Source: Pseudomonas sp. gcc21 (lineage in GTDB: Bacteria > Pseudomonadota > Gammaproteobacteria > Pseudomonadales > Pseudomonadaceae). From it: DNA of 64,000 bases. Position 1 is the first letter of the stretch. Every line of letters begins with the position of its first letter. This document shows positions 1 to 9,095 of the stretch, in pieces. The notes under the pieces are model-generated. The model was not told the origin of the DNA, searched no databases, and saw nothing but the letters and a program-made list of their open reading frames with translations. Position numbers and translations under genes: made by a program. The DNA lies in the NCBI RefSeq assembly GCF_012844345.1, contig NZ_CP051625.1, forward strand, positions 496,001 to 560,000, read 5' to 3'.

Positions 1-115
1 GGCAACGGCTGAGCCCATAGTTTTTCAGCGATTGCCTGGCTTCTTCGAGAGTTGTGTCGTTCAGACCCGTGGCGCAGCCTGACACCAGCAGTGCCGCCAA
101 TAGCAGGGCTTTCAT
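1..115 (-). CDS. Tai4-like T6SS immunity protein, partial
   Basis: The gene starts at the ATG at 115-113, which shares one base with the stop codon of the Tae4 toxin gene, and runs off the left edge of the window. The 38 visible codons show a hydrophobic signal sequence ending in a lipobox-like VSGC, followed by an Asp/Glu/Lys-rich segment (NDTTLEEARQSLKNYGLSRC). Tai4 immunity proteins are small exported helical proteins encoded directly after Tae4 that block the amidase in the periplasm. The call rests mainly on that position and the export signal; too little is visible to confirm the domain. It could be another small periplasmic lipoprotein. Confidence 0.6.
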   Translation of the reverse strand, partial: MKALLLAALLVSGCATGLNDTTLEEARQSLKNYGLSRC

Positions 116-687
116 TATTTCAGCTCCCAATAAAGTATCCGCACGGGCGAAACGCTGGGGTTGCGGTAGGAACTGCTGGCAGGGTTCTGGTAATCGGAGC
201 CATCACCTGTAGCGCTTCCGTCCCAAAGTGTGACATGCCCGGTTGCATCGCCCCAGCCCTGTACCTCGATAACAATCAGACCCTTGAGGCCGTTGAGTGT
301 AGCGGACTGAGCAGGAGTGAGAGTTTTGTCCGGCTGTCCCCAGTTGTGCCGTATGAAGTCAATCACACCCGTGACCCTCATTATGTAAGGCAAGCCGTCG
401 CCGCCGCGGACGCGGTAGATATTGGTGCGGGGAGTGATAGTGCCGGAGGGGACTTGATAACTTCCGTAATTGAAGGCTCTGCTCATGCGCAGCGCGCAGG
501 CATTGGTATAGTCGTCGGGGTTGCCGCGACGCAGTGCGGCGACGTTGCCACCGACCAGGTCATAAACGCCCTGATAATCCATCATTCCAACTTCGGCATA
601 GGCGTTTCAAAGGTCATCGAAACGAGGCCTTTTGATAATGATGCTGGATGAGACATTTCCGGCGGATACTGTCAGGGTGTTTGGCAT
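115..687 (-). pseudogene. tae4: T6SS amidase effector Tae4, interrupted by in-frame TGA at codon 27
   Basis: Tae4 effectors are D,L-endopeptidases that cut peptidoglycan stem peptides in rival cells. The ATG at 687-685 directly follows the TGA of the PAAR gene. The frame reads MPNTLTV..., then KRPRFDDL, a TGA at 609-607, then NAYAEVG and an uninterrupted domain to 117-115. Homologues as I recall them have Trp at the stop position (F..LW..Y), so one TGG-to-TGA change explains it. Both catalytic residues are present: Cys in NACALRMSRAFNYG and His in GDATGHVTLWDG. Full length would be about 190 residues, normal for Tae4. A shorter product of about 156 residues could start at the ATG at 585 or 582, but no good ribosome binding site precedes them. 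Either a nonsense mutation, a base-call error, or re-initiation. Confidence 0.85.
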
Positions 688-1269
688 TCAGATATCTCCC
701 TGCAGTGACAACGAACGAGAGGTGAATGCCGCAGGTATAAACACCTTGCCGTCATTGCCCACGCGCCCACTGAATGCAGCGTCTACTACCCCGGCAACAG
801 CTATTTCGACAACGTCACCTGGGGCAAAGCCGGACGTGTCGGCGTGGAGATTTACATCGGTGTAGAAACGAGAGTTGTCACCAAGCGGCGTCCGGTCTTT
901 GCCAAAGGTGAAGTAAAGACGATCGACTGACTTGTTGGCCGGTTTGACTCCGCCACTAAGACCCAATGCCGAAGCCGGCGAGTCTGAGTGAACATTGCTG
1001 ACGCGAATGGTGCCGTGTGGCAGTAACGTATTAGAACCGGGGGGGCACCCGCAGGCTACATAATCGCCCGCCCGAGCAGCCGGTCCAGCGGGCAGGTTCA
1101 CGGTCCTGCCGCCCACCGCCACAATTTCGCCAATACCTTGGTTGCACGCGGGGCAAGTAGCCTTGTGACCCACTGAGCTGGCTACCAGACCGTCAAACAC
1201 AAGGCCTTGGTTACCCTCAATTACCTCACCGCCGGTTGAAGTTTTGGAACCGATCCCAATGCTGAGCAT
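688..1269 (-). CDS. PAAR-domain T6SS spike tip protein
   Basis: PAAR proteins cap the VgrG spike of the type VI secretion system and carry effectors into target cells. The first ~95 residues have the PAAR repeat layout with a metal-binding patch (VGHKATCPAC and GDYVACGCPPG). A ~95-residue C-terminal extension with no cytotoxic motif follows and may hold the effector. The ATG at 1269 is chosen because a GGAG lies 11 bases upstream; a GTG four codons earlier overlaps that GGAG. The stop abuts the Tae4 start (TGAATG), so PAAR, toxin and immunity gene form one transcript. No VgrG or other T6SS gene is in the window, so this is an orphan cassette here. Confidence 0.88.
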   Translation of the reverse strand: MLSIGIGSKTSTGGEVIEGNQGLVFDGLVASSVGHKATCPACNQGIGEIVAVGGRTVNLPAGPAARAGDYVACGCPPGSNTLLPHGTIRVSNVHSDSPASALGLSGGVKPANKSVDRLYFTFGKDRTPLGDNSRFYTDVNLHADTSGFAPGDVVEIAVAGVVDAAFSGRVGNDGKVFIPAAFTSRSLSLQGDI

Positions 1270-1559
1270 GACGTGTGACACTCCATGTGAACAATATCCA
1301 ACCTGTCTGTAATCAGGCTTGGCAGCCAGCTTTGCAGCGTTCGGCCGTCTTCCATGGTAGATGACCTTAATGGGTGATGAGGTTAGGTCAATTTCTGACA
1401 GGCCGCATTGTAGCTAGGTCACAATTTGATTGAGCGTTCTACCGCGGAGAGCTACCGGGACGGTCATCAGCCTAGCTGACGCCTTTGTAGTAGCCACCTG
1501 TTACCCGCAGCCATGCGTTCCCGTGCATGCTGGCCCCATCATAAACAGGAGGGCCGAAC

Positions 1560-2141
1560 ATGAGTGCCAAGAAACTACTGCTGCTGGCTGGTGACTTCAC
1601 CGAAGACTATGAAACCATGGTGCCGTTTCAGGCGCTGACCATGTTGGGTTATGAGGTGCACACGGTGTGTCCGGACAAGAAAGCCGGGGACACGGTGCGT
1701 ACTGCGATTCATGACTTCGAAGGTGATCAGACCTACACCGAGAAGCCGGGGCATAACTTCGCGCTGAACTATGATTTCGACAAGGTGAAGGTTGAGGACT
1801 ACGTCGGCCTGGTAGTACCGGGCGGCAGGGCGCCGGAATATCTGCGGTTGAACCAGCGGGTCATCGAGATCGTGCAGCAGTTCAACACGGCCCAGAAGCC
1901 GATCGCCGCGGTATGTCACGGTCCGCAGTTATTGGCAGCGGCTGGCGTACTGGAAGGCCGGGAATGCAGTGCGTATCCAGCCTGCGGACCGGATGTAAAA
2001 ATGGCCGGCGGCACCTATATGGATATTCCCGTCGATCAGGTGCACGTGCAGGGTAACCTGGTCACAGCACCCGCCTGGCCGTCGCACCCAGCGTGGCTGG
2101 CCGCTTTCGTTAAACTGCTGGGCGCTCAGATAACTCTCTAA
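1560..2141 (+). CDS. DJ-1/PfpI family protein
   Basis: The 193-residue protein is a complete DJ-1/PfpI (class I glutamine amidotransferase-like) domain. The nucleophile elbow is Cys119-His120 in [10 protein letters not shown], and Glu16 is placed to interact with the cysteine as in the family. Members include deglycase/chaperone-like and protease-like proteins; the exact activity cannot be told from sequence. A strong ribosome binding site (AGGAGG) precedes the ATG. A ribbon-helix-helix gene follows 15 bp downstream on the same strand and is probably co-transcribed. Confidence 0.9.
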   Translation: MSAKKLLLLAGDFTEDYETMVPFQALTMLGYEVHTVCPDKKAGDTVRTAIHDFEGDQTYTEKPGHNFALNYDFDKVKVEDYVGLVVPGGRAPEYLRLNQRVIEIVQQFNTAQKPIAAVCHGPQLLAAAGVLEGRECSAYPACGPDVKMAGGTYMDIPVDQVHVQGNLVTAPAWPSHPAWLAAFVKLLGAQITL

Positions 2142-2156
2142 TCAGGTGATAGCCGC

Positions 2157-2462
2157 ATGTGTGAGCTTTACGTCAAAGCTGATCCGATTCTGTATGAGTC
2201 ACGTTCGCGCTCACTGCGCATACGTGGCGTGGTGACCACGCTGCGGCTGGAGAATCAGTTCTGGCAGATCCTGCAGGAAATCGCCGAAGTTGATGGCATG
2301 ACCACCAACCAGCTGATCACAAAACTCTATGAAGAGATCATGGAACTGCGAGGCGAAGTGGTTAACTTCGCCTCGTTCCTGCGGGTCAGCTGCACCCGTT
2401 ATCTGGCACAGCGCGAAGCGCGCCCGGTGCCCTTGACGGTTGTGCGAACCGCCGCAGGCTAA
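2157..2462 (+). CDS. Ribbon-helix-helix domain protein (RHH_4-like)
   Basis: This 101-residue protein matches the RHH_4 type of ribbon-helix-helix protein: a short strand (SRSLRIRGVVTTLRLEN) followed by two helices (FWQILQEIAEVDGMTTNQLI). Such proteins are usually small DNA-binding regulators. It follows the DJ-1/PfpI gene closely and may regulate it or itself; no target site can be named. It ends 19 bp before the convergent nadE stop. Confidence 0.8.
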   Translation: MCELYVKADPILYESRSRSLRIRGVVTTLRLENQFWQILQEIAEVDGMTTNQLITKLYEEIMELRGEVVNFASFLRVSCTRYLAQREARPVPLTVVRTAAG

Positions 2463-2481
2463 CGCGACCGGGCAGGGGCGA

Positions 2482-3309
2482 TTACGGCGCCAGAGGCAAC
2501 TGGCGCTTGTGCGCGGTCATATCGTAGCGCTCGATGATCTTTCTCGCGGTCACGTCATCCACCGGATGGCCCAGCAGAAAGGCATCGATCTGCTCATAGC
2601 TCAGCCCGTATGCATCCTCATCCGGACGGCCGGGTTCCAGCTCTTCAAGGTCGGCGGTGGGAATCTTGCCGACCAGATGAGAAGGCGCACCCAGTTCCGC
2701 AGCGATACGCCGAACCTGACCTTTGACCAGCCCTGTCAGCGGCGCCAGGTCACAAGCGCCGTCACCGAACTTGGTGAAAAAGCCCATTACTGCTTCAGCA
2801 GCATGGTCAGTCCCGACCACCAATCCATTTACGAAATTGGCCAGCGCATACTGCGCCACCATGCGGGTGCGGGCCTTCACGTTGCCCTTGGCGAAGTCAC
2901 GCTTGGCTGCATCCACCGGCTCGTCAGCGAAGTCTTCCATCAGTGCGTCCACAGAGCCCTTTATGTCGACCGTGCGAATCTGATCAGGCTGGATGAAATC
3001 CAGTGCCGCCTGCGCATCGTGTTCATCCATCTGCACCCCATAGGGCAGGCGCATGGCATAGAAAGTAGCCTCATAGCCTTCCTGACGAAGGGATTCAACA
3101 GCCAACTGGCACAGCCTGCCGCCAGTCGTTGAATCCACACCCCCGCTGATTCCCAGCACCAGCGCCCGCGTACCGGAGCGGCGCACGGTGTCCTTGATGA
3201 ATTCGATCCGCCGCTCGATCTCCTGCTTCAGCTCAGTGGCTTCCTTCAGGTTGGGGTTCACTTGCAGTGCGCTGCGGATTTCAGAGCCCCGACTTGCTGC
3301 AGTGTTCAT
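2482..3309 (-). CDS. nadE: Ammonia-dependent NAD+ synthetase
   Basis: NadE converts nicotinic acid adenine dinucleotide, ATP and ammonia to NAD+, the last step of NAD biosynthesis, in the cytoplasm. The ATP-pyrophosphatase loop GISGGVDST is at residues 53-61. No glutaminase domain is present, so it is the ammonia-dependent form. The ATG at 3309 has AAGGAG six bases upstream and gives 275 residues, the length of the E. coli enzyme; an upstream ATG at 3345 would add 12 residues without a good site. Confidence 0.96.
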   Translation of the reverse strand: MNTAASRGSEIRSALQVNPNLKEATELKQEIERRIEFIKDTVRRSGTRALVLGISGGVDSTTGGRLCQLAVESLRQEGYEATFYAMRLPYGVQMDEHDAQAALDFIQPDQIRTVDIKGSVDALMEDFADEPVDAAKRDFAKGNVKARTRMVAQYALANFVNGLVVGTDHAAEAVMGFFTKFGDGACDLAPLTGLVKGQVRRIAAELGAPSHLVGKIPTADLEELEPGRPDEDAYGLSYEQIDAFLLGHPVDDVTARKIIERYDMTAHKRQLPLAP

Positions 3310-3616
3310 GCTTGTCTCCTTGGTATTCGGTACGGAAATGCCCAACGGCCTGATAGTTCGACACGATAAACGAGGTTAGTGCCGACACCAAGACGGTGTG
3401 TGTGCCATGCAAGCGTCACGCCGAGGTGTGTTGGTGGTGGTTTTCGGCCTGCTGGGAGTTCTCTTCGTAGGTCCAGGCTCGGTCGTCTGGCTGGGGTTGC
3501 ATTGGTGTATTTGCTTAACCGAAGGGTGAACCTACATAGCGCCTGAAAGGCGTTTCCCTGGTGGCTGCGGTCGGAGCGCTCAGCCTGCTCATAATCAGGC
3601 GGATTACTGGATTGCG
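3310..3616. other. Intergenic region, no gene seen
   Basis: This 307-bp stretch between the nadE start and the end of the membrane-protein gene holds the nadE ribosome binding site at its left edge. I see no convincing ORF, RNA gene or terminator in it. It marks the border between the conserved nadE region and the accessory patch. Confidence 0.5.
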
Positions 3617-4672
3617 CTAATTATCTCGGGCAGTTGAGCGAACGAGCGAGCGGACAAACTGAGCAGGAATCTGAACATGGCGCGGTTGATCGAGCGAAGG
3701 GCGCAGGACGATTGATTCGCCGAAGGACCAAACCACGTGCACGTCCCTTAGCGTGCAGTCCTCGGAGACTCCAAGCTCGCTGAGGTCACGGTCGCAGAAC
3801 GCCGGATCGAGGATAATCATCTCCGCTTCGTATGCTCCAAGGCCCAAACTCTTGACGGTCTTTTCAGGCAGCGTTGTAAGCAAGCCGCTATAGCCCGCCA
3901 AGAGGATTCCAAAAAACAGGCCAAAATGGAAAGCAGCGCTCCAGCCTGCAAAATGAGCCATCGAACAGATCGATACCAGACAGGCGATGATCAGCGGCAC
4001 CGCCCAAAGGATCGGGTAATGCCAGAAGGTGTTCAGTTGCTGGACGATGGGCAGGCTGCTTTGGAACACGAGCGATAACAAGACAACAAAAATGAGCAGT
4101 GCTAAGTAAGCGGCCCAGCTGTAATTCCAGAAACTCCAGCGAGGCAGCTCGAAACGTATCTGCAGCGCAATGCCGAAGCCTAGCGCGACAAATGCGGGCC
4201 ATAGCAAAACGGTGGTGAGGAAGAGACTCGGGGCGAGCGCTAGCACTGTCATCATGCCGAGGGCTGCTACGCAGAAAGGTCCGAAATACGCTAACCCTAC
4301 GAGTTGCCACACGGTTCTTATGCGCGCATTTTCCGAATAGGGCAACGCGTACATAAGCTCTTCCTTGACCTTCTTGGTGTTAAGACACCAGTGAAAAATG
4401 GCGGCCCCCGGCGCGACCATTGTGATGATGACTACGCCGACGATAGCGAATCCAATGCAAGCCGCTGCCAATAATAGCGACGAGAACTGGAACAGATCGA
4501 AACTGGGAAAAAAGCGATTTCGGTAGAAATACAACAGAAAGATGCCAAATCCAACGAGGGGAGGGAGCGCTTTCGCAAGCAAGGCGCCATACTTGTTGAG
4601 AAGAGCGGGAGAGACTCGAAGTACGACTTCAATCGCGTCCTCGCTGGGCGGGCGATCGCTCCATTTTTGCAT
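3617..4672 (-). CDS. Polytopic membrane protein of unknown function
   Basis: The 351-residue protein has about seven to eight hydrophobic segments between residues 35 and 275, then a soluble tail of about 75 residues (from TLPEKTVKSLGLG) that ends basic. I do not recognise the family. A Shine-Dalgarno sequence (AAGGA) precedes the ATG. It is transcribed divergently from the HNH endonuclease gene 129 bp away, so the two could share a control region. Codon use looks less GC-biased than in the neighbouring housekeeping genes, which fits accessory DNA; this is an impression, not a calculation. Confidence 0.7.
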   Translation of the reverse strand: MQKWSDRPPSEDAIEVVLRVSPALLNKYGALLAKALPPLVGFGIFLLYFYRNRFFPSFDLFQFSSLLLAAACIGFAIVGVVIITMVAPGAAIFHWCLNTKKVKEELMYALPYSENARIRTVWQLVGLAYFGPFCVAALGMMTVLALAPSLFLTTVLLWPAFVALGFGIALQIRFELPRWSFWNYSWAAYLALLIFVVLLSLVFQSSLPIVQQLNTFWHYPILWAVPLIIACLVSICSMAHFAGWSAAFHFGLFFGILLAGYSGLLTTLPEKTVKSLGLGAYEAEMIILDPAFCDRDLSELGVSEDCTLRDVHVVWSFGESIVLRPSLDQPRHVQIPAQFVRSLVRSTARDN

Positions 4673-4801
4673 GTGGCTTCCTTGCTGGTTTGCTGAGAGA
4701 CGATCATATCCTTAGCGTACTCCCTGAGCTATCCTGGCGATGCCTTACGCTATTGTTGAAGTCGTGAGCGTTTTCATTACGGAACGAGAAGGAAGTCCGT
4801 T

Positions 4802-5572
4802 TTGTCGCAAGTACGCTGGACCGCCGAAGAGCTCAAATTAGCTTTTTACTTGTATTGCCAGCTTCCGTTCGGTCGCCTCCATCGAGGGAACCCAGACATC
4901 ATCCGCCTGGGGCAACGCCTTGGCAGGACGCCCTCATCGGTAGCAATGAAACTTGTCAACTTCGCCAGCCTCGATCCTGCGATTACCGGAACGGGGCGGA
5001 AGGGCTTATCCGGCGCTTCAAAGTTCGACCGAGTCATTTGGGAACAATTCAATGACGATTGGCAGGGCTTGGTAGATGAATGCAGTGCGCTACTCGCATC
5101 GCCTGAAGACGTTTCGCCAGTTGATTACCCAAAGGTCGCTGAAGCCGCCGCCAATTACTTTGGCGAAACGCGGGAGGCTCAGGTTCAAATACGAGTTCGA
5201 CAGAGCTTCTTCCGCAAAGCCGTACTGGCAAGCTACGGCGGGAAGTGCTGCATGTCTGGCTTAAGCGAGCCGCGACTGCTTCTGGCAAGCCATATCGTCC
5301 CGTGGAGCGTCGACACCGCAAATCGACTAAACCCAGCAAACGGCCTCTGTCTTTCAGCTCTCCATGACCGGGCGTTTGACCAGGGGCTTATTGCGTTGAC
5401 TGATGAGTTCACTGTGATGGTGAGTGACGAGCTGAAGGCAAAGGCAACCGCTGATTCGTTTGCGCGGTCTGCTTTGGTGGGGCTGGAGGGGGCTGACATC
5501 GTGTTGCCTGAGCGGTTTATGCCGGATCACGGGTTTGTTAGATGGCATCGGGAGAATTTGTTTCTTGGGTAG
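4802..5572 (+). CDS. HNH endonuclease (HNH_2 type)
   Basis: The 256-residue protein has a helical N-terminal part with an HTH-like segment (RLGQRLGRTPSSVAMKL) and a C-terminal HNH_2 nuclease domain. The nuclease core is ASHIVPW, then NPANGLCLSALHDRAFD, the layout of predicted restriction-type HNH proteins. It is expected to cut DNA; target and modification dependence are unknown. The start is a TTG with AAGGA eight bases upstream; no ATG fits the conserved N-terminus. No methyltransferase is adjacent, so it is not a classical restriction-modification pair. A type IV or standalone defence role is possible but unproven. Confidence 0.82.
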   Translation: MSQVRWTAEELKLAFYLYCQLPFGRLHRGNPDIIRLGQRLGRTPSSVAMKLVNFASLDPAITGTGRKGLSGASKFDRVIWEQFNDDWQGLVDECSALLASPEDVSPVDYPKVAEAAANYFGETREAQVQIRVRQSFFRKAVLASYGGKCCMSGLSEPRLLLASHIVPWSVDTANRLNPANGLCLSALHDRAFDQGLIALTDEFTVMVSDELKAKATADSFARSALVGLEGADIVLPERFMPDHGFVRWHRENLFLG

Positions 5573-5574
5573 GG

Positions 5575-5640
5575 TTCAGGCCGCTATCGACCCAAAGCGG
5601 TCATTCGTGACGGATCGAAACCGACCAGAAGCGGCCTGAA
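5575..5640. repeat. 11-bp inverted repeat after the HNH gene
   Basis: TTCAGGCCGCT at 5575-5585 and its exact reverse complement at 5630-5640 enclose 44 bp. No T run follows the stem on either strand, so it is not a standard terminator. It resembles dispersed intergenic hairpin elements of Pseudomonas; related GC-rich text recurs near 6333-6370. Confidence 0.55.
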
Positions 5641-5764
5641 AAGCGACCGCTCGCGCACGAATGAGTCTGAACTTGGCCAGACTATAGACCTGCCAAATTG
5701 AGGAGAGTTATGGGCGAGCAATAGATTTCGCCCTGCTTTGCAGGGTCTCTGGCACTTAAAGCGA

Positions 5765-6142
5765 TTACTTCTTGTAGTCCACGTGGAGCGTCGAGCTGAA
5801 AGGTTGCTTTCCAATTTCGTAATCAGGGTTCAGTGTCGCGAGGTTGTGAGCGGCGATGCCAACTCCGGCGAGCATGCCTATTGCAAGCGCTCCAAGTGCC
5901 ACCGGAGCGCCAACAACGCTAGCCCCAGTAACGCCGGCAACACTTCCCATCGATAGCCTTCGAGCCCGCAAATATATTCTAACTGACATGTCCTGGTTTT
6001 CAATCGCCTGCTCAAGCCACGTCAACGTATTCGTGTAACGATTATATTCCTGGCATTCCAAGACAAAGCTCTCATGCGCTTTGATCTTTTCGATGATGAA
6101 TTCATTGGTGACTTCAGAGATTTTATAAATGCCAACGTCCAT
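5765..6142 (-). CDS. Small membrane protein of unknown function
   Basis: The 125-residue protein has a soluble N-terminal half (MDVGIYKISEVTNEF...), one long Gly/Ala-rich hydrophobic hairpin around residues 68-98, and a polar C-terminus ending DYKK. I do not recognise it. The ATG at 6142 is chosen because AAGGA lies eight bases upstream; an ATG at 6208 would add 22 residues that do not look conserved. It lies in the accessory patch and faces the HNH gene tail to tail. Confidence 0.6.
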   Translation of the reverse strand: MDVGIYKISEVTNEFIIEKIKAHESFVLECQEYNRYTNTLTWLEQAIENQDMSVRIYLRARRLSMGSVAGVTGASVVGAPVALGALAIGMLAGVGIAAHNLATLNPDYEIGKQPFSSTLHVDYKK

Positions 6143-6655
6143 GGAGAGAGTCCTTAAGTGTGTATATGCAGTTATCGGCCATGATCCAGCAACCTTTAAG
6201 GCATTCATTTAAAAGTCAGGCTAATAGTGGCCTCAGGAACCTCCCTATAGGCCAGGCGGTTCCAGGAATCAAGTGCAAGCTAGTTATTGATAAATAGGGG
6301 CTCCGAAAGCGGACAGATTTATTTTTAGGACAGACCGGCTGCTTCTGGCCGATAGCGGCCGGTGGAGCTAGCCAGCGCTTGGCCAATTTCACACCCGGCA
6401 CCTAGTTGGTCGTTTCTACGTTCCTGACCCTTCACATGATTGCGCCAGCATCGCCATCGACGCCGGTTTTCGCGCTAAAAAGCGTCGAGCGCCACCGCGC
6501 TAAAACTCCGGCACTTCACCTCTTGCAATAGAGTTTCTGCAAGCTTCCAATTGTAGCCACAACAGATCTCAACCAGACTGTATCCATCCGATCGGTTCAA
6601 GCCGAGTTTTACTGTCGGCTGCGCAGCAGCTGACTTTTATCAAAGGAAACCCTTC
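6143..6655. other. Intergenic region between divergent genes
   Basis: This 513-bp region must hold the promoters of the small membrane protein (left) and of the flavin oxidoreductase (right). Around 6333-6370 there is a GC-rich inverted stretch (GGCTGCTTCTGGCCGATAGC) of the type that recurs between Pseudomonas genes. I see no convincing ORF or RNA gene. Confidence 0.4.
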
Positions 6656-7642
6656 ATGATCCCGCTTTCTATTCTTGAACTTGGCCGTGTGCGCCAAGGG
6701 GCAGACGCACGTACTGCACTCAACGAGGCTCGCGCGCTGGCTCAGCATGCTGAGCGTCTGGGCTACCGCCGCATGTGGGTGGCTGAGCATCACAATATGC
6801 CGGGTGTGACGACGGCGGCGACTTCGGTCGTGATTGCTCACATTGCCGCCGGCACCAGCAGTATCCGCGTGGGCGCTGGCGGCATCATGCTGCCCAATCA
6901 TGCGCCTTATGTGATCGCCGAGCAGTTCGGCACCCTGGAAACCCTGTTTCCCGGACGCATCGATCTCGGTCTGGGCCGTGCGCCGGGGACTGATCAGATG
7001 ACGTTGCGCGCCTTGCGCCGCAATCCGGCCAATGCCGAGAATTTTCCCCAGGATGTTCAAGAGCTACAGCAATTTCTGGGGCCCAGACAGGCCGGACGGG
7101 GCATCGAGGCCATACCTGGCGTGGACACCAATGTGCCGCTCTGGATTCTGGGCTCCAGCCTGTTCGGTGCGCAGTTGGCGGCGGCACTGGGGCTGCCGTA
7201 CGGCTTCGCATCGCATTTCGCGCCCCAGGCGCTTCACCAGGCATTGGATGTTTATCGGTCGACCTTCAAGCCATCGGCGCAGGCGGACAAGCCCTACGCG
7301 CTGGTCGGGGTTAACGTGATCGCAGCCGAGACGGATGAGGAGGCGCGTTTTCTCGCTACCTCACAGCAGATGTCGTTCGCCGATCTGTTTCGCGGGACAC
7401 GCGGCCTGATGCAGCCACCGATCGAGGATATCGAGACCTACTGGACGCCCCAGGAAAAGTACCAGGCGGGGCAGATGCTCAGTTGCAGTGTGGTTGGCAG
7501 CCGAGAAACCGTCCGCCGCGGCCTTCAACAGCTGATTGCGGAAACCGGAGCGGACGAACTGATGATCGTCTGTGATATCTTCGATCCGGAGAAGCGGCTG
7601 ATGTCGGTGCAGCTCATTGCAGAGGCTCTGCAGGAGGGTTGA
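6656..7642 (+). CDS. LLM-class flavin-dependent oxidoreductase
   Basis: The 328-residue protein is a full-length bacterial luciferase-like monooxygenase of the MsnO8/YhbW subgroup. The opening [20 protein letters not shown] and the motif [13 protein letters not shown] are typical of the family; such enzymes bind FMN or F420 in a TIM barrel. The substrate is unknown. AAAGGA lies just before the ATG. The gene stands alone; the next gene is convergent. Confidence 0.9.
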   Translation: MIPLSILELGRVRQGADARTALNEARALAQHAERLGYRRMWVAEHHNMPGVTTAATSVVIAHIAAGTSSIRVGAGGIMLPNHAPYVIAEQFGTLETLFPGRIDLGLGRAPGTDQMTLRALRRNPANAENFPQDVQELQQFLGPRQAGRGIEAIPGVDTNVPLWILGSSLFGAQLAAALGLPYGFASHFAPQALHQALDVYRSTFKPSAQADKPYALVGVNVIAAETDEEARFLATSQQMSFADLFRGTRGLMQPPIEDIETYWTPQEKYQAGQMLSCSVVGSRETVRRGLQQLIAETGADELMIVCDIFDPEKRLMSVQLIAEALQEG

Positions 7643-7793
7643 TGGCCGAAGGATAAGCCAGCGGTGTGCGGAATGTCCGAGTGAAGGCGAGTATTGGCGT
7701 AGTGCAGGCGCGCTACACCCCCAGGAGCGCATTTGAGTTGCGAGCCTCGAGTATGCCGCTCAGTTACCGCCCCGCTGGATAGGGGCTCCTTGC

Positions 7794-9050
7794 TCATTTA
7801 ACAGTTCCCGACGTTTCAGGAGACTGAACCGGCACCGCCTGCGGCTCGCCGACGGCCCATTCCTTGGGAAAGCGACGTATCAGCAATGTCATCCCAAAAC
7901 CCACCGACAAAACCACAAAGGTGAAGCTGAACGCGGCGGTAAAGCCGCCGGTGGTTTCGATCAGCCAGCCGGCGATGGCGGGGCCGAGAAACTGGCCGAA
8001 GGCAAAAAACAGCGTGGCGAAGCTGAACGCGATAGGGATGTAGCGGGGCGCGACCTGATCGGTTGCGCTGGTCTGGATCATGGCGAACAAGCCGTTCACC
8101 GAAGCGCCCATCACCATGAAGTGAAAGAAGAAGTAGGGCAGGGTCTGACCGGTGAGGGGTAAGCCCATGCCCACGATCACCAGAAAGATGCACAGCGCCA
8201 GTGCGTTGCCCCGGCCCCATTTGTCCGACAACCAGCCCCACAGTGGCCCGGCGGCTATGGACATCAGGCCCATCATGGCCATGAAGCGTCCCGCTATGGC
8301 TTCGTTATGGCCGCTTTCGACCATGAAACTGACCATGAATACGGTTTGGACGATATAGCCCAGACCGATAATGCCGTAGGTGGTGGCGACGATCAACACG
8401 CGTGGGTTGCGGTAGATGCGCCACTTTTCATCCGACGGCAGCTGGCCGGCAGCGCTGGCCGGGGCCTTTGGCGGATTGCGTACGAACAGTCCGATCATGA
8501 CGGCTACAGACAGAGCCGCGCAAGCAAACAGGCCCCAGCTGACCCGCCAGCCCTGCTCGCCAAATGTGCTGAACAGAAAGGGTACCAGGACGCCGGAGAT
8601 CAGAATGCTGATACCGACACCACTGGTCATGCAACCAATCACCAGCCCCCGTTGATCCGGATACCAGGTTGCCAACAGCGCCACCATGGGCGCGAAAGCA
8701 AACGCGGTGCCGAAGCCGAGCAAGCCCATCAGGAGCATCACCAGCCAGTAGTTGGTGGCGATTGCCAGGCCCAAGAACCCCGTGGCAACTGTCAGCATGC
8801 CGAACATGACCGAAGATTTTGCTCCCCAGCGGGCAGCGGCCAGGCCGCCGGCCAGCACAAAGGACACATAGCACAGGGCGGTTACGGTACTGAGAATACC
8901 GGCTTGCTGGTAGGACAGGCCAAGGTCAGCGCGCATTGCCGGCAGGATGATGCCGTAGGCCAGGCGGGCGAACCCGATTACAACGAGGGAGGTGAGGGTG
9001 CCGCACAGCACGGTGAGGACCATGTTCGGGCGGTCGGCATTCTGGGACAT
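7794..9050 (-). CDS. MFS transporter, YbfB/YjiJ-like
   Basis: A 418-residue major facilitator with 12 predicted membrane segments. The opening (LVVIGFARLAYGIILPAM) and the loop after helix 4 with TWYPDQRGLVIG fit the YbfB/YjiJ-type MFS group. The substrate is unknown. It lies 45 bp downstream of the DUF6064 gene and is probably the last gene of an operon with that gene and the aldo/keto reductase. Confidence 0.88.
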   Translation of the reverse strand: MSQNADRPNMVLTVLCGTLTSLVVIGFARLAYGIILPAMRADLGLSYQQAGILSTVTALCYVSFVLAGGLAAARWGAKSSVMFGMLTVATGFLGLAIATNYWLVMLLMGLLGFGTAFAFAPMVALLATWYPDQRGLVIGCMTSGVGISILISGVLVPFLFSTFGEQGWRVSWGLFACAALSVAVMIGLFVRNPPKAPASAAGQLPSDEKWRIYRNPRVLIVATTYGIIGLGYIVQTVFMVSFMVESGHNEAIAGRFMAMMGLMSIAAGPLWGWLSDKWGRGNALALCIFLVIVGMGLPLTGQTLPYFFFHFMVMGASVNGLFAMIQTSATDQVAPRYIPIAFSFATLFFAFGQFLGPAIAGWLIETTGGFTAAFSFTFVVLSVGFGMTLLIRRFPKEWAVGEPQAVPVQSPETSGTVK

Positions 9051-9095
9051 CGGTGCTCTCTTTTCTTGTCTGACACTTCGCAGCCGGTCAGATTA

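Noticed and set aside
4802..5572. Restriction-modification system
   Set aside because: There is an HNH nuclease but no DNA methyltransferase on either side.
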